Shown: piece after piece, positions 1 through 10,882 of the stretch
Numbering within the stretch: the stretch's first letter is position 1
How the letters are laid out: each line of letters opens with the position of its first letter
Assembly: GCA_037013495.1 (NCBI GenBank)
Contig: CM072803.1
Coordinates: forward strand, 56,123,627 to 56,187,626
DNA: 64,000 nucleotides
Reading direction: 5' to 3'
Source of the DNA: Hippophae tibetana
Taxonomy: Eukaryota; Streptophyta; Magnoliopsida; Rosales; Elaeagnaceae
The notes under the pieces: generated by a model
Databases searched by the model: none
What the model was told of the DNA's origin: nothing
Seen by the model: only the letters and a program-made list of their open reading frames with translations
Made by a program: the position numbers and the translations under genes

Positions 1-433
1 TAGAAAGTGTTGGATTCATAAGATGTAAACAAGGAATGTTTCGAAATTATGCCTTTATGGTTTGCACAATTTTTGTGTGTTCATCTGTCCAAGGCTTAGG
101 AATTTTCTTAAGCTTGTTATGGAGTGGTTTTTCCAATCAGTTGATATTAGGACAAAAATTGATAACATAGTTTAAGCTTCCGAGGAAGTTTTGAAGCTGG
201 GTTTTATCAATGATCTTTTCAGGAAACTTTATTGTAAACTACAGAGATCGTTCGATAGAAATTGTAGTTCTATTAGACACATTATGTTTGAGAAACCAGA
301 TATTAGTTTGGAAAAAAGTCATCTTTTTGGCTGATAAGGCCAAAATACTCTTCTTGATTATAGGAAAGTAAGTTTTGAGATGTCGAATTTGTTACCTGAT
401 AGTTTTTGAGAATATGAGTACATCGTCAATATT
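1..433 (-). pseudogene. Caulimovirid reverse transcriptase / RNase H junction (EVE-1), degenerate
   Basis: Read on the minus strand, this is the end of a pararetroviral reverse transcriptase: the palm motif appears as NIDDVLIFS at about 419-433, followed by the connection segment with QLQNFLGSLNYV and then a PWTDEH motif near the window start. In the family the catalytic motif is YxDD, so the tyrosine looks replaced by asparagine. A stop codon follows soon after the catalytic motif, so no long open frame survives. The string is closest in style to petuvirus/florendovirus-like endogenous viruses, from general knowledge of the family. The gene runs off the window edge, so RNase H is not seen in full. 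Lower-coordinate sequence would be needed to see how far it extends. Confidence 0.75.
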
Positions 434-983
434 TTATGTTGTGAAAGTTTGAATTCAACTACAATTCTTTCATGATTGGTGATGATTTTTAAATCATTTA
501 TAACAAATTATGAATGGATAAATTGACATACCATTGCAGTTCCAATATTTTTCATACTGTGAGTAATTGTTGATATGTCACTATGTGTGTTGAAAAATGT
601 ATGTATGCTTTATGTGAATACTCAAGTATATAGTAAATAATTTAATCATGTTGAAGAATAAACTTTATTTCAAAATTGATTATTTGAGTGGGTTTCATGT
701 CTAAATAAATCTATTATCTTGATATAAAAGGGATATTTTTATGTTTGTCTTTGTGACTATGGGTGTTTATTTGAAATTTTTGAGTTATTATAGGACTTAG
801 GGGAAGTTTCAAAAATTTATTGAGTTTATAATATTCGATCGATCAAGGATAAACTAGATCGAAGTATGAATGTCAATCGGTCAACATTAATCTCAATTGA
901 CTAAGCGAGTTTAGTTTAAATACACTCTTTCTTTTTCCTAAACCTCGTATGAACCCTAACCCCCATTCTCAGCCCCATTTATG
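434..983. other. Unassigned segment between EVE-1 RT and LTR-alpha fragment A
   Basis: No open frame of note. It is too short to hold the zinc finger, protease and RT N-terminus that should lie between the coat protein and RT parts of EVE-1, so a deletion or a patchwork of fragments is likely. A weak plus-strand gypsy-RT-like reading lies near 655-830 but is not strong enough to call. Confidence 0.4.
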
Positions 984-1855
984 ATTTTTTTCATTTAAGA
1001 TTTTATATTAAGAATGTTAGAGAGAAATAATTTTGTTTCATTAAAAACTTAAATCTGAAAATTAGATTTTAAGGTTTAATTATCCAGTCTGATTTAGAGT
1101 GATGCTCTTTTTTTTGTTGGTACAATCACCCGGTAATTAGAGTGAAGCTCTATTTCAAAAGTTTTTTTATAAAAACTATTATTCGAAAATGTATTAACAA
1201 CATATTTTCAGTAATAGTTTTAAATCTTGAAAGTTAGTATTTGGATAATTAAATATTTAGGTTTAAATTGGACACCTTGGATAAAGTTTAAAATGTCTAA
1301 CCCTTTTAAAGGTGACATTTAAACGAATCATTTTCAGTCTCTTAGAAAGAAAGTAATTAATTTAATTAACCAAATTAATTATCGACTCAACCTATAGGTG
1401 TTAATTGATTTGTTTAATTAACAAAGAATATCTAACCCACCAAAGATGGTATTCATATAAAAAGGAAGGAATCAATAAATATTAATTTATATCTTTAATA
1501 ACCTTAATAATATGATCAAGCATAATTAACATATATATTATATACTTAAATACTCCATTGTTATGAATGATAAAAATTGTATTATTGTTTATTGAATCTA
1601 TTACTATGTTTATTTTTTTTGTTATTAGATTAGGAAACACAGAAACCAAAATATTGTGACAGGATATTTAGGATTTAATTTCGTTTTTAAAAGTTTGAAT
1701 AATAAATTAAAAACCACATATATTCTTTCCTTAGATCGACCTTAAGAGTATACTTATCATTTTTTATAAAATGATTTGTGCACTTGCGAGAGTTTTACAA
1801 ATATAAAACCAAATTATCCACAAGATCGACATTGCATGTCGATCTTTCCTCATCA
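984..1855 (+). mobile_element. LTR-alpha copy A, 5'-truncated LTR fragment
   Basis: This matches the 3' half of the LTRs at 13809-15723, 19500-21443 (reverse) and 39695-41565, from the phrase around 'agattttatattaagaatg' to the terminal CTCATCA. The first half of the LTR, with TATA box and leader hairpin, is missing. It sits inside the EVE-1 caulimovirid remnant, whose coat-protein-like coding resumes directly after 1855. The boxes that read as CCACCAAAGGTGG in other copies are mutated here (near 1300, 1385 and 1435), so this copy looks older or less constrained. No target duplication is visible because the 5' end is lost. Confidence 0.8.
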
Positions 1856-2620
1856 TTTACTACAACTACCACTATAGTGTTTGATTGTAGGGAGAGAGTT
1901 ATCAAATAGTTTGTAGAATGATCTAATTTCCCTTTTAGAGATTTTAAGCTCCTCTTTCATTTGTTTTGGATCTTCAAATCTTGACAAACCTAAAGACCTT
2001 ATTTTTGTGAAAAACTGATCAATTCATCATAGGTTAGTTAATCGTAAGGGATTATGTGATTACTATAAGTTTCATGGATTTTGTTTCTAACCTTATCTCC
2101 CAGAAGTGGAGGATGTCCTGCTAAGGACTTTTCTTTCCAAAAGGGTTGGTTTGAATCTTCTCTTAACAAGAAAAGTAGTTTTATAATTTTGAAAATCACT
2201 CATCTTATAACAATGTATGTTAGAAATAAGGGTATCATTTTTATCTTTTAAGTGGGAAGAATCTCCCATAAAATGATGTGATGTGGTGAAAAGTAATGTG
2301 GAGACTACGTCCTGAATAAGATCTCCATGATGATCAAGTATGGGTTCTCTATACTCTTTAGTTAGAATGGCATTGAAGATATCTAATTGTTGTTGTTTTG
2401 ATAAGTGGTGATCCCACCGGTCTTTTAGTTAGCCTAAGATGCTAGCTATTAAGAGTTCAATAACTATTTTGTGTGATGTACAAGACTGGGTTTTGTAGGA
2501 ATTTGATGTCATTGTCATTTGTTTTAATGTGTTTATAATTTGGTGTTCTATCATGCCATCTATGTTCTATTCATAGATAGATGACGCATTATATCTTGGT
2601 TGTATAACTTGATTTGGTTG
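1856..2620 (-). pseudogene. Caulimovirid coat-protein-like segment (EVE-1), degenerate
   Basis: On the minus strand, across several frames, the sequence resembles the capsid region of petuvirus/florendovirus-like polyproteins. The clearest stretch reads KIHETYSNHIIPYD then LTYDELISFSQK, around 2030-2090 going down. Stops and frame changes are frequent. Its position between the movement protein (4.2-4.6 kb) and the RT (1-433), in the same orientation, fits the usual caulimovirid gene order. The LTR-alpha fragment A abuts its 3' side. The assignment rests on my recognition of the motif pattern and on order, so it is less sure than the movement protein or RT. Confidence 0.5.
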
Positions 2621-3419
2621 GGTACTTAAATCTAATTGTAGGTACCTAACTGGAATAGGTTATTGCCAAGCTAATTTTGGATTTGAGGAGTCGGTTCAAG
2701 AGACTATTCTTCAAAGGGCTTGTCATCATAGGTAGTAAGTTCTTGATTTTTTAGAACACTAATACTCTTAGTTGGGTTTTGTGGGGTCATATATGTTTGA
2801 GGTGACTGAGGAACAATAAACCTATTTTGGAGTTTGAGCTTTGCTCTTCTATTTAAGACTTTTGGATGCCTCTAATTAGCTCAATTTTGGATAATAATTC
2901 TTCTTGGGTTGATTTGGAGACCGGGAAGGGTTTGAAGATATATTTTTGAATTTTATCATCCATAGCTTTATAGGAGGTAGAGGAAATATCATTCTTTGAT
3001 TTTTCTCTATCCTAGTAAGTTGTTTACCTAAGGTGCTTAGGTTGATATTGGTAAAGTAAATTGTTTTGGGTAACTATGTTTTTGAGGTTGGTAGCATGGT
3101 CTTCCTGAGGGTTTTTCATAGGAAACGCTTAAACTATGGCTTGAGCATACGGAAAATTTATTGGTCTAAACGGAGGATGTTCAGCCTTGATTGTACAATA
3201 TGATATTTTCCATAATAATGCTTTCTTTTTTGTGTTAACCATGTCAATTAATTTAACTGGTTCAACAATTTTGATTTTCATTAATGTTATGGCTTTTTTG
3301 AAGGGTAGTTTCCACCCTTATATAAGTAATACATTTTAAGCTAATCAAAGAATGATATATTTTGTTAGTTGTGGTTAATATACCTGTGATGCTTTCTCAT
3401 GAAACTTTCTCTTTGTGTT
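2621..3419 (-). pseudogene. EVE-1 polyprotein remnant, no readable domain
   Basis: This lies between the recognisable coat-like and linker parts of EVE-1. I see only short broken frames on both strands. By position it should hold the N-terminal part of the coat region. Nothing else was recognised. Confidence 0.35.
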
Positions 3420-3830
3420 TCAGAGTACTATCAAATTAAGCTTTGATATGGTTATTGTATATAAGCCTTTTAATTCATGTTCCTTTGCCATATTAAGTGG
3501 TGGGGCTTGGGAATTAATTAGTGATGGTGGAGGTGAATCATACATGTCTAGTGTTGGATCAATAATGTAGACTAGTTGGGGTATTGAAGTACTAAAGTCT
3601 ACTATTTTGAGTGTTGCTCTAGGTATATTTGATATAGAATACCTAGGTCTGGTTTTGAGAGGTAAATTAAGAGACGACAAGTTAGAGATATCAGCTGGCG
3701 AAGTAGAAGAATACCTTGAACTAGTGGTTCTATCAAAGCTTAATTTGACAGTACCATCTCTAAATTGGGTTATATCCATAAGATAGGTATTTTTCTCAAG
3801 TTCTTGTGGTTCTAACTCTGCTTGAGTCAC
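3420..3830 (-). pseudogene. EVE-1 segment between movement and coat domains
   Basis: A 136-codon open frame on the minus strand, rich in Ser, Thr and Pro, with the phrase DGTVKLSFDRTTSSRYS near residues 26-42. A similar phrase with a charged, Ser-rich follow-on sits just downstream of the movement domain in petuvirus-like polyproteins, by my recollection of the family. It lies about 390 bases downstream of the movement protein frame in the same orientation. The Met is only the first ATG of the open stretch; in the virus it would be internal to a polyprotein. A disordered linker is the most likely role. Confidence 0.55.
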
Positions 3831-4217
3831 ATCTTCAAGGAGTCATTCATCCAGTAAGGTGATCTGGTTCAATGTGATAGGTTTTGGAATGATCTTGTTA
3901 TCTTGTGAGATCTGTTTGTAGGAGCAGTGTTTCTCCTATTTTGGTTTGGTGAACTTGTCCAGTGTTGAATGCAGATATCATTGCTTTGTAATGCACTCTA
4001 AAGATTAATTCACTTAGGATAGATCTTGGGATCATATCATAGTTATAGGTTTTGATCTGTAATGTTTTATCATCTGTAATGTAAGTGACTTTATGATATT
4101 TTTGTCAGTTAATAAGACTAAAAAGTTAGCAAAATAGTCAAATGATATTGTTACTAAACAGAGACTCGACTCAGCTATTCCCAACAAAGAATCCTAAAAG
4201 TTATTGAATCTAGCATA

Positions 4218-4604
4218 TCAAAGAACTGCTAGGATTGATGTTTTTAGACCTTCTTTGGTCAAGGGTTTTAATCCAACTTGGACTAATCCTATATGAACAC
4301 ACTTGAAATGTTTTTCAATATGTTTTTGTAATGATTCTTTTGAAAACAATTCAATGCTTTCAAAATGTGAATAGAGTTGGATGTTTCTCTCCACGGTTTT
4401 GATAGTGTAATCTATTTTGAAAAGATTCATCATCTTTGTTTTATAAATTTGATCCTTTTGAATCTTTGAAATCTTCCAAGTATCAATTGATTTTGAAAAG
4501 TTTTCAATAGTGAGTTCATTACTACTGATAGTGTTTTTGTTCCTCGAAGAGGAAGATGGTGATTTTGATGTAGAAGTAGAAAGTGAAAAATTGAAATTAG
4601 ACAT
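4218..4604 (-). pseudogene. Caulimovirid movement protein N-terminal part (EVE-1)
   Basis: A 128-codon open frame beginning MSNFNFS, with a Ser-rich first 30 residues followed by the 30K-superfamily movement domain. The segment with HIGLVQVGLKPLT near residues 103-115 is a strong family signature; these proteins let the virus pass through plasmodesmata. The frame then stops, leaving perhaps the first third of the domain. It is the best-preserved viral piece in the window and gives the probable start of the EVE-1 polyprotein. The AT-rich noncoding stretch behind it (4605 onward) would correspond to the viral leader or intergenic region. Related LTR elements lack such a domain, so a caulimovirid origin is well supported. 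Confidence 0.8.
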
Positions 4605-5262
4605 CTTACTCTTTTTTTTATGAAATTAAACTAAAAGTGGAAATTTAAAACTGAAATAAATTTAAACATAGAAAATTAAACTAAAGCTTAAAACGAAAGG
4701 TTGTAAACTTATGAAGACTAACCATCAATATAATATCCTTACTTATTAATAATGAATTCTTAATCTTTTATAGTACTTTCTTCAATTAACTATCAAGATC
4801 GTTAATTACGCTTTTGAAAATATCTTAAATTGTTTTATAGAAAATAGTTGTTATTTTATTACTATTTTAGTTCTCTTCTACTAGTATACCTATTACCAAA
4901 AACAACCACCGACGCTTATAAGGTTTTATTTCCCTAATGGAATTACTCCTATGTGGAACTTATTACGCTTCATCCAGATCTATGTTACATGTATACTAAT
5001 ATACAAGTATTAGATCGTCATATAAAATAATAACTACACTTTGTAATGTATCAAGATATATATCTTGGTACATTACATTTTCTTATGTTTCTATTTCCAT
5101 AATTTCTTAATTTTCTATTTTTTTTCCATATTTTATGTATAAAAAATTTCTATTCGCTTTCGTTAACTTTAACTTACATTTTTAAAAGCTTAGGGATATT
5201 TATGATATTACATTAAAAATTGGGAGAATTATTGATATTATCCCATCTTTATGTATTTCATT
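4605..5262. other. Noncoding AT-rich stretch upstream of EVE-1 movement protein
   Basis: No coding signal. It separates the EVE-1 movement frame from the EVE-2 protease region and contains a 34-base near-perfect palindrome at 5043-5076. By position it may be the caulimovirid intergenic/promoter region, but I could not identify a promoter or polyadenylation signal with confidence. Confidence 0.4.
5043..5076. repeat. 34-bp palindrome, no spacer
   Basis: Left arm GTAATGTATCAAGATAT is followed directly by ATATCTTGGTACATTAC. Seventeen-base arms pair with one mismatch (T opposite G), and there is no loop spacer. Confidence 0.9.
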
Positions 5263-6616
5263 GATAAAAGAGTTATGTTTCTTTTCTATATCTAATAAAA
5301 TATTTTCTTAATATGGTTTTTGTTTTGTGTCTTAATAAATTTTAATGAGGTTTTCTTAATAAGGTTTTTGTTTTGTGTGTATCTCATACTATTTTTCGCA
5401 TTTTATGCCATTGCATAAAAATTATGCTTGATATTGTAAATGATTTTCATACTTTTCACATATAAATGGTTTCACTATATAGTGTTATAAGACTCATTTT
5501 GTCTAAATATTATGTAAAGGGTTGGCAAAGGTTTATAAAGTTATTTCCTAATAATAAATTAACCATTGTTTCTTGTTGATATATAGTATGAATATAAAAA
5601 ATTTCTTCTCTTATTATTATATCTATATTTTTTAAAGATTTTATTAAGATTAATTGTAGTATTATTAGCAATTCCTATATTAAATATTTTGATGCTTATT
5701 TTTAGAGTTATTTTGGAAACACATATTTACTAGTTACACACATACTATCTCCTATATCGATATATGCGTGTAAATGGTATTTTACTAGTAAGTAATGTTT
5801 GGATTTATAATACTATACAAATCATTCATAATCTAATGAAAAGTATTCATATTATTAATCTGTTATTTCTTACTCAGTTTCTTCAAAAAGATAAATACTA
5901 CAAGTATCATCTATACTTGATTCATCTATTAGTTCTAATTTTGTATTAAAAGCTTCTTCCAAGATTTTCACTTTTTGTGGAAATTCCTCGTTAAAGTTTT
6001 ATTTTTATGTTAAAGCCTATTAGGGAACCCATTAACATAATGTCATTCCTCATTGTGAATCTTGCATCTGTATTTCTTTTTTGTTCATGGGCAATAATTT
6101 TTATTTCTTATTGCTTAACCTTTTTCTCGTAAAATATCTTCTTTCTTAAGATTCTTGGTTATACCTTTTCTATTTTTTGAATTTTTTTTTTTATATTTTT
6201 CATATTTTTTTATACTTCTTCTTGTAAGTTTTTATGTTACATCTATATTTTCCTAGGATGCTAAAAATCTCTTGTATGTTATATTTATCATTTCTCTTAT
6301 TGGTTTATATTCTTTCCGTTCTTGATGCTCAATGATTATGAAATTCTCAAGGATTTTTATTCTTCATTCTAAGGTGTCTAGTATAGTTTTTCTATTCATT
6401 TTATTCCATCAATCTATTATAGTTTTTTGTAAAGTAGTAAGTAATTCTTGAAAAACATTTGCTTATAAGTTTCTTGCATAAAAGGGTGGTAATTTGTGAT
6501 AGTACATTTCATATTCACAAAAAAAGAATTTATATAACACATGTCACATATCTCTATATTTGGATAATGCAATTTAGCTTCCTCCATTTTATATTCACTC
6601 GATTCAGTTATATACC
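5263..6616 (-). pseudogene. Caulimovirid protease region and upstream linker (EVE-2, distal part)
   Basis: On the minus strand a retropepsin-like region is visible: DIGDSMCVTSKYVFP near 5720-5760 corresponds to the D-T/S-G active-site loop, here D-I-G, and NLLLGNNFINLCQPF near 5530-5575 corresponds to the flap-distal LLG motif of caulimovirid proteases. Upstream (5.85-6.0 kb) an acidic stretch, LEEAFNTKLELIDESS, fits the linker before the protease; further up a Lys-rich, coiled-coil-like reading is broken by stops. The right edge is the insertion site of CACTA element H, and the same viral remnant appears to resume at 27663. No RT of this copy is present. Confidence 0.6.
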
Positions 6617-6900
6617 CATTGTGCCAAAATGGGGCTTTTAAAGTCGGTTAGGTGAACCGACTTAGAATGAGAAGACTTTAAATTTAAAGTTGGTTCACAG
6701 GTTGAAACGACTTTAAATTATGTATTTTTTCTTCATATTTTACTCATTTTCTACTATCCTCATAACTTGTATTCGATCACATAATAGCAGAAAAAACAAA
6801 AATCTATTTAAAAGAGTTTTTAAATACTACAAATAATTGAAAAATTAAATATTAATTAATTACTTGAGAATTAAATTTATTACAAAAAAATAATTTATAT

Positions 6901-6903
<3 letters not shown>

Positions 6904-6931
<28 letters not shown>
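6904..6931. repeat. TA microsatellite
   Basis: About 14 TA units inside the 3' part of CACTA element H. Confidence 0.95.
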
Positions 6932-7239
6932 CCGAAATTACAAATAAATGATGTCGTCTCTTTTGTTATGGATTTTATCATATTCCCACTTTAGTAACCA
7001 CGGAACTAGGCAAGAGAGATGAGATGGAGTTTGGGCAGAAAAATAGATCCATACAACAATTCATTCCCCTAAATACATGAGAACATAAGCATCCATCAAA
7101 CAAGCCTAAACTTTGGAGACATAGAAGTAGAGAAATCAAATTATTATAAAAATTATCATGGTGTTATCCTATGATATTTAAGATCATCAAATTTTTCTCC
7201 TTTTTCTTCTTGTGATGTTATAATTTAAAGCATTTGTTC

Positions 7240-8460
7240 TGCCCATTCTTCTGATAAATCATCAAAAATTTGCATATCATAGCTTGACTTGTTCAAACCA
7301 AAGAACTACATGTATTTAAATTCAAAATAAGAATGTAATATCATGAATTCACAAAAAATAACTTATATATGTTAAAAACTATATTAGTAAAAGAGATTAC
7401 TACATCTTTAATTGGAATGTTGATATTGGAGATGATTTCACTCATAAATTTCTTGACAAAGTAACCACACATGACTCCATCATTTTGTTGTGGAACCTAC
7501 AAAAAAAAAGGTACATGGTTTTCCATATTCGAACATCTTTATTATTCAATAGTTATTAAATTATGAAATTCACTTGTACATACCATAACCTTTTTCCAAA
7601 TAAACTTATGTGATTTTTTAAGTGCAATGCCCATACTCTTGTTCCACAACTTCTATGTCCTATCAAAGTTTAAAACAATTAGTTATTTATTAAATATTAC
7701 ATAGAACAATAGAAGAAAAATAGCTAGCTATAACTCTTATATTTCAAAAACTAATTTTGTATCTTTACTCAATTCTATGGAAGCTGAATCACAATACCAA
7801 ACATAATTGGTATATAGATCAAGGATTATCAACATTCAATGATCTTGTCCTTGTTCAAACTTTAGTGGCCAAGGGATTATCAATTTCTGATTTATGTTAA
7901 GTGTTAATGTCCTATCACATAATTGTTTAAGTCTAATGCTAGCATCCTTCTCTTGATATTGATTGAAAAATGATGAACCATAGAACATTTCTAAATGTGA
8001 TAAGTGATTAGCTTGAAATAGATAATAACATGCCCTATATAAAAGAAATATATATAAATAATTGGATAATATAAATATAATTATATGTTCTACATAAATG
8101 AAATTTATTTACATATTGAGGACTCACCTTGTCCACACTTGAATTATACTTAAATCGATCATTTGAAATTTAAACACCTACGATATACACTCGATCTATA
8201 TATATATGTTTGCCCAATATCTATGCTAGAAATTTTCTAGAAAGTGGCATAGTCCATCCATCATTTTATGCTAGTCTTGCTCACAACAATAGTCATCAAA
8301 GAGTCAAGATTTCTACTAAAGTTTATAGCATATTCATAACTATACTTTTTCCATGGTTTATTCTTGAATGACTTAATGCATGATGATTTACTAATAGACA
8401 TAGATTTATCACGAGATAATTTCTTTGTATCACTTAAATGTGCCACACTTATTAATTCTG
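7240..8460 (-). pseudogene. Ulp1/C48-like protease domain carried by CACTA element H
   Basis: Minus-strand pieces show the three catalytic residues of a Ulp1-type (C48) cysteine peptidase in order. His is in the QDH motif at 7839-7841, with the following Trp changed to a TGA stop (7836-7838). Asp is in YCDSAS at 7788-7790. Cys is in QNDGVMCGYFVKKF at 7467-7469. Ahead of the Cys segment is a good 3' splice site (pyrimidine run then TAG near 7501), so this is a genomic copy with introns, not a processed one. Such domains are known passengers in plant CACTA and MULE elements. A tail with FDDLSEEWAE follows near 7250. The protein cannot be made intact, because of the stop and further breaks upstream. 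Confidence 0.65.
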
Positions 8461-8541
8461 GTATAACAGACTAAATAAGAGGTATTATATCTATTAGAAC
8501 AATAAAATAATAATAATATACTAAAACTAGTAAAAAAAATA

Positions 8542-8745
8542 TTATCTTAAGTAAAAAAATAGTACCATGTCAAAATTTACCCCAACTTGACTCAATGAAC
8601 AACCCACATATTGTCCAATCGCTTCTTGGATTATGGTAGCATGAAAAGGCACAATTAGTGGACAATCATGGAGCAATGATTGACCAATTACTATTTTCCA
8701 ATAATTTGGAAAATATTGATTATGAATCATTCGATAATCACTCAA
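8542..8745 (-). pseudogene. Unidentified coding remnant of CACTA element H
   Basis: A 67-codon open stretch containing IIQEAIGQYVGCSLSQVGVN. It lies between the transposase-related part (9.07-9.57 kb) and the Ulp1-like domain, in the same orientation. The phrase resembles the segment linking these parts in plant CACTA second ORFs, but I cannot name a domain. Just left of it (8752-8800) is a short near-duplicate of the bases around 8710-8740. Confidence 0.45.
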
Positions 8746-9070
8746 TTGTTGTAAAAATTATTGATTATGAATCATTCGATCATTGCTCAATGTTATACTG
8801 TTCCAATAGCAACATAGTCTTTAGATGATGGATGTTTCAATAAATATTTTATATTTTGTAAAACATTTAAACGTTATATATAATAAAAAATAAAAATAAT
8901 AGACTATTTACATAAGCTTTAAATCTTACCACAAATGATTCATTAAATGGAAGAGGACTTCTGTGTAGGGTAGCTATTGGAAGAAATTTCACATCAAAAC
9001 ATTCATCATATGATGGATGGTAACATTACAGAGATTGCATTGGAGATATTGAACCACTACCTAATTACAT

Positions 9071-9571
9071 CTACATTCCAGGCATAAAGAGATGAGCAAT
9101 AGGATGACTATATCTTATACAAGATATAGGTTGGGCACCATGAGATTGCATGGGTGGCATGCTTGTTATGGATGGTGGCATGACTAGCATGGATGGTGGC
9201 ATGCCTGGCATTGATGATTGTATACCTGGCCAATAGGGCATGCCTTGATTGTAGTATGGTGTCATACCTTACATGTGCTGTGATTGATATTCCTTCAATA
9301 TGGAAATCTCACTTACCACTAAGGCCTTAAAATAGCTGAATTCTTCTTCAATTTTACAATACTTCTCCTTACTGACCATTTGAGGCTTTTGTTTTGGAAT
9401 ATTAAAAAACTCCATATAACCATCATATTGGCTTCCTCCCTTAACGCGACCATGATGCTTGCATCCAAATGCATGATATATCACATCTCTCCCTAGTTTT
9501 TTGATTATTTCACCCATACCTATTTGTTCTTGAATAGCTCTATACAAATAATAAAGCAAAAAAAATATCAT
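9071..9571 (-). pseudogene. Plant CACTA second-ORF (Transposase_24-like) C-terminal part
   Basis: Two adjoining minus-strand frames. The upstream one (9571-9269) has GMGEIIKKLGRDVIYHAFGCKHHGR pattern elements and a charged helical region, EEEFSYFKALVVSEISILKE, likely a coiled coil. A stop separates it from the next frame (9265-9071), which is a Met/Pro/Gly-rich low-complexity stretch with repeated GMPPS-type units. This order, a conserved domain then coiled coil then low-complexity tail, is typical of the TnpA/second-ORF proteins of plant CACTA elements. The N-terminal continuation is at 25930-26160, beyond the gypsy insertion. Confidence 0.55.
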
Positions 9572-9721
9572 ACGTTATTACATTATATTCCTTCCATGCC
9601 TTATTTACAATCTTGTAACACTTTTTCTTCCAAATATCAAGGAATTTAAAACAATTCTATAAAAACACACTTTTAGATGAGATATAATACAAAAAAAGAT
9701 ATAATATATGTAATTAGTTAT

Positions 9722-10259
9722 TGTTTGATATTAAATATGAAACAGGCATACAACCTAATAAGTGTAGGTACCCTACTAGGGGATATCAAGGTTATATGAT
9801 TGGTTTAACAACAGCTTGGACCCAATGAACTTGGTAATGCATACCATTCAGTTGACCTCAGTACCTCATTATACAATTGTGAGATCTTAGAAGTCAAGAC
9901 CTAGTGAAATCGTGAGATCCCGACATGATCACGGTCCTCCCTTTCCATGGGCAGCCTGAGAAATTTATCCAGGAATCTAGAGTGACCTGCATATAACGAC
10001 CTTCTTATATCTATATGTAACGACCTAACAATGTAACGCTTTTGGTGATCTATTTTTTGTTTAAATTAAGTTTGTATACAATTTTATCAAATATGTAACC
10101 ATGTATCCAGGTCATATAATACATACCCTATCATGTATGTTGGATGTTATGCATATATATACCCCTTAATTAAGGAGAATACAATATCCAATTTAGTTAT
10201 CTAAATTTATACTTCTCACTACAAATCACTAAAATCTTGAAAACATGAAATTATCTCCA
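9722..10259 (+). repeat. 5' LTR of gypsy element G
   Basis: Begins TGTTTGATATTAAATATG and ends near TTATCTCCA before the primer site. It matches 25396-25929 along its whole length with many scattered differences, for example the shared TACCTCATTATACAATTGTGAG and CGTGAGATCCCGA phrases. Confidence 0.85.
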
Positions 10260-10265
10260 AAAAAT

Positions 10266-10283
10266 TGGCATCATCTGTGGGAA
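10266..10283 (+). promoter_or_regulatory. Primer binding site of element G
   Basis: TGGCATCATCTGTGGGAA, directly after the 5' LTR. It differs by two transitions from the TGGCGCCGTCTGTGGGAA site common in plant Tat-type gypsy elements. Confidence 0.8.
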
Positions 10284-10418
10284 ATCAAATCTTTCTAGTA
10301 TGTAGTTGGCATTTGAGACCTGATCATATACTAAGAGAATTAACTTGTGTTTTGATATGCACGTTGTTAAACAGATTGTCCACCCCTGATTGATGAACAA
10401 ATAGACAACCCAGTCCTA

Positions 10419-10760
10419 TTGGCTCAAGAATTTGACCTCAATAATAAGGCACCTTTTCCCTCTCCCTTCAAGTCATTGACATATTATGATTTAGTAATTG
10501 CTTCAGCTAGCGAAAATCAAGTTTTGACCCTTCGTGATGTAGACCAATCCACACGAGCAATGCGACCTTTACGTACTTCCATAAATTTCAGTACAGAAAA
10601 TCCCCCGTTCGGAAGAGATGCAATGATAAAAAACTTAAAAACAAATAATCAAACTGCAACAAGCCTTCATAGAATGCCAAAGGGAGCACAACAAGTTAAG
10701 ATCTTGGATAGAACAAAACGTATATTCAAACATAGGAAGTTCATTCTACACACACTGTAG
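10419..10760 (+). pseudogene. Gag N-terminal part of gypsy element G
   Basis: A 113-codon open frame following the 5' LTR and primer site in the correct orientation. It contains PFPSPFKSLTYYDLVIASA and a basic tail but no domain that I recognise by itself, so the call rests on position. It is cut off by stops and then by solo LTR E0 at 10883. The rest of gag resumes after 12776. Confidence 0.5.
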
Positions 10761-10882
10761 TCCCCAAGTAGTACGTTAACCCTCTAGAAAGGAACGTATG
10801 TCTAGTGTCAATGACCCTTATCAACACATAGATGTTGAGTAACATCCTCATATAGTTCCTGATCCTCATGCGACCAAAAATT

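Noticed and set aside
650-830. Plus-strand gypsy-RT-like reading (KLYFKIDYLSGFH then VTMGVYLKFL)
   Set aside because: The two blocks resemble an RT core, but frames and spacing are poor and the flanks give no support. It could be a tiny fragment or chance.
2035-2100. Plus-strand zinc-knuckle-like reading (GLCDYYKFHGFCF)
   Set aside because: The minus strand gives a better and longer viral coat-like reading at the same place, and no gypsy gag context exists on the plus strand.
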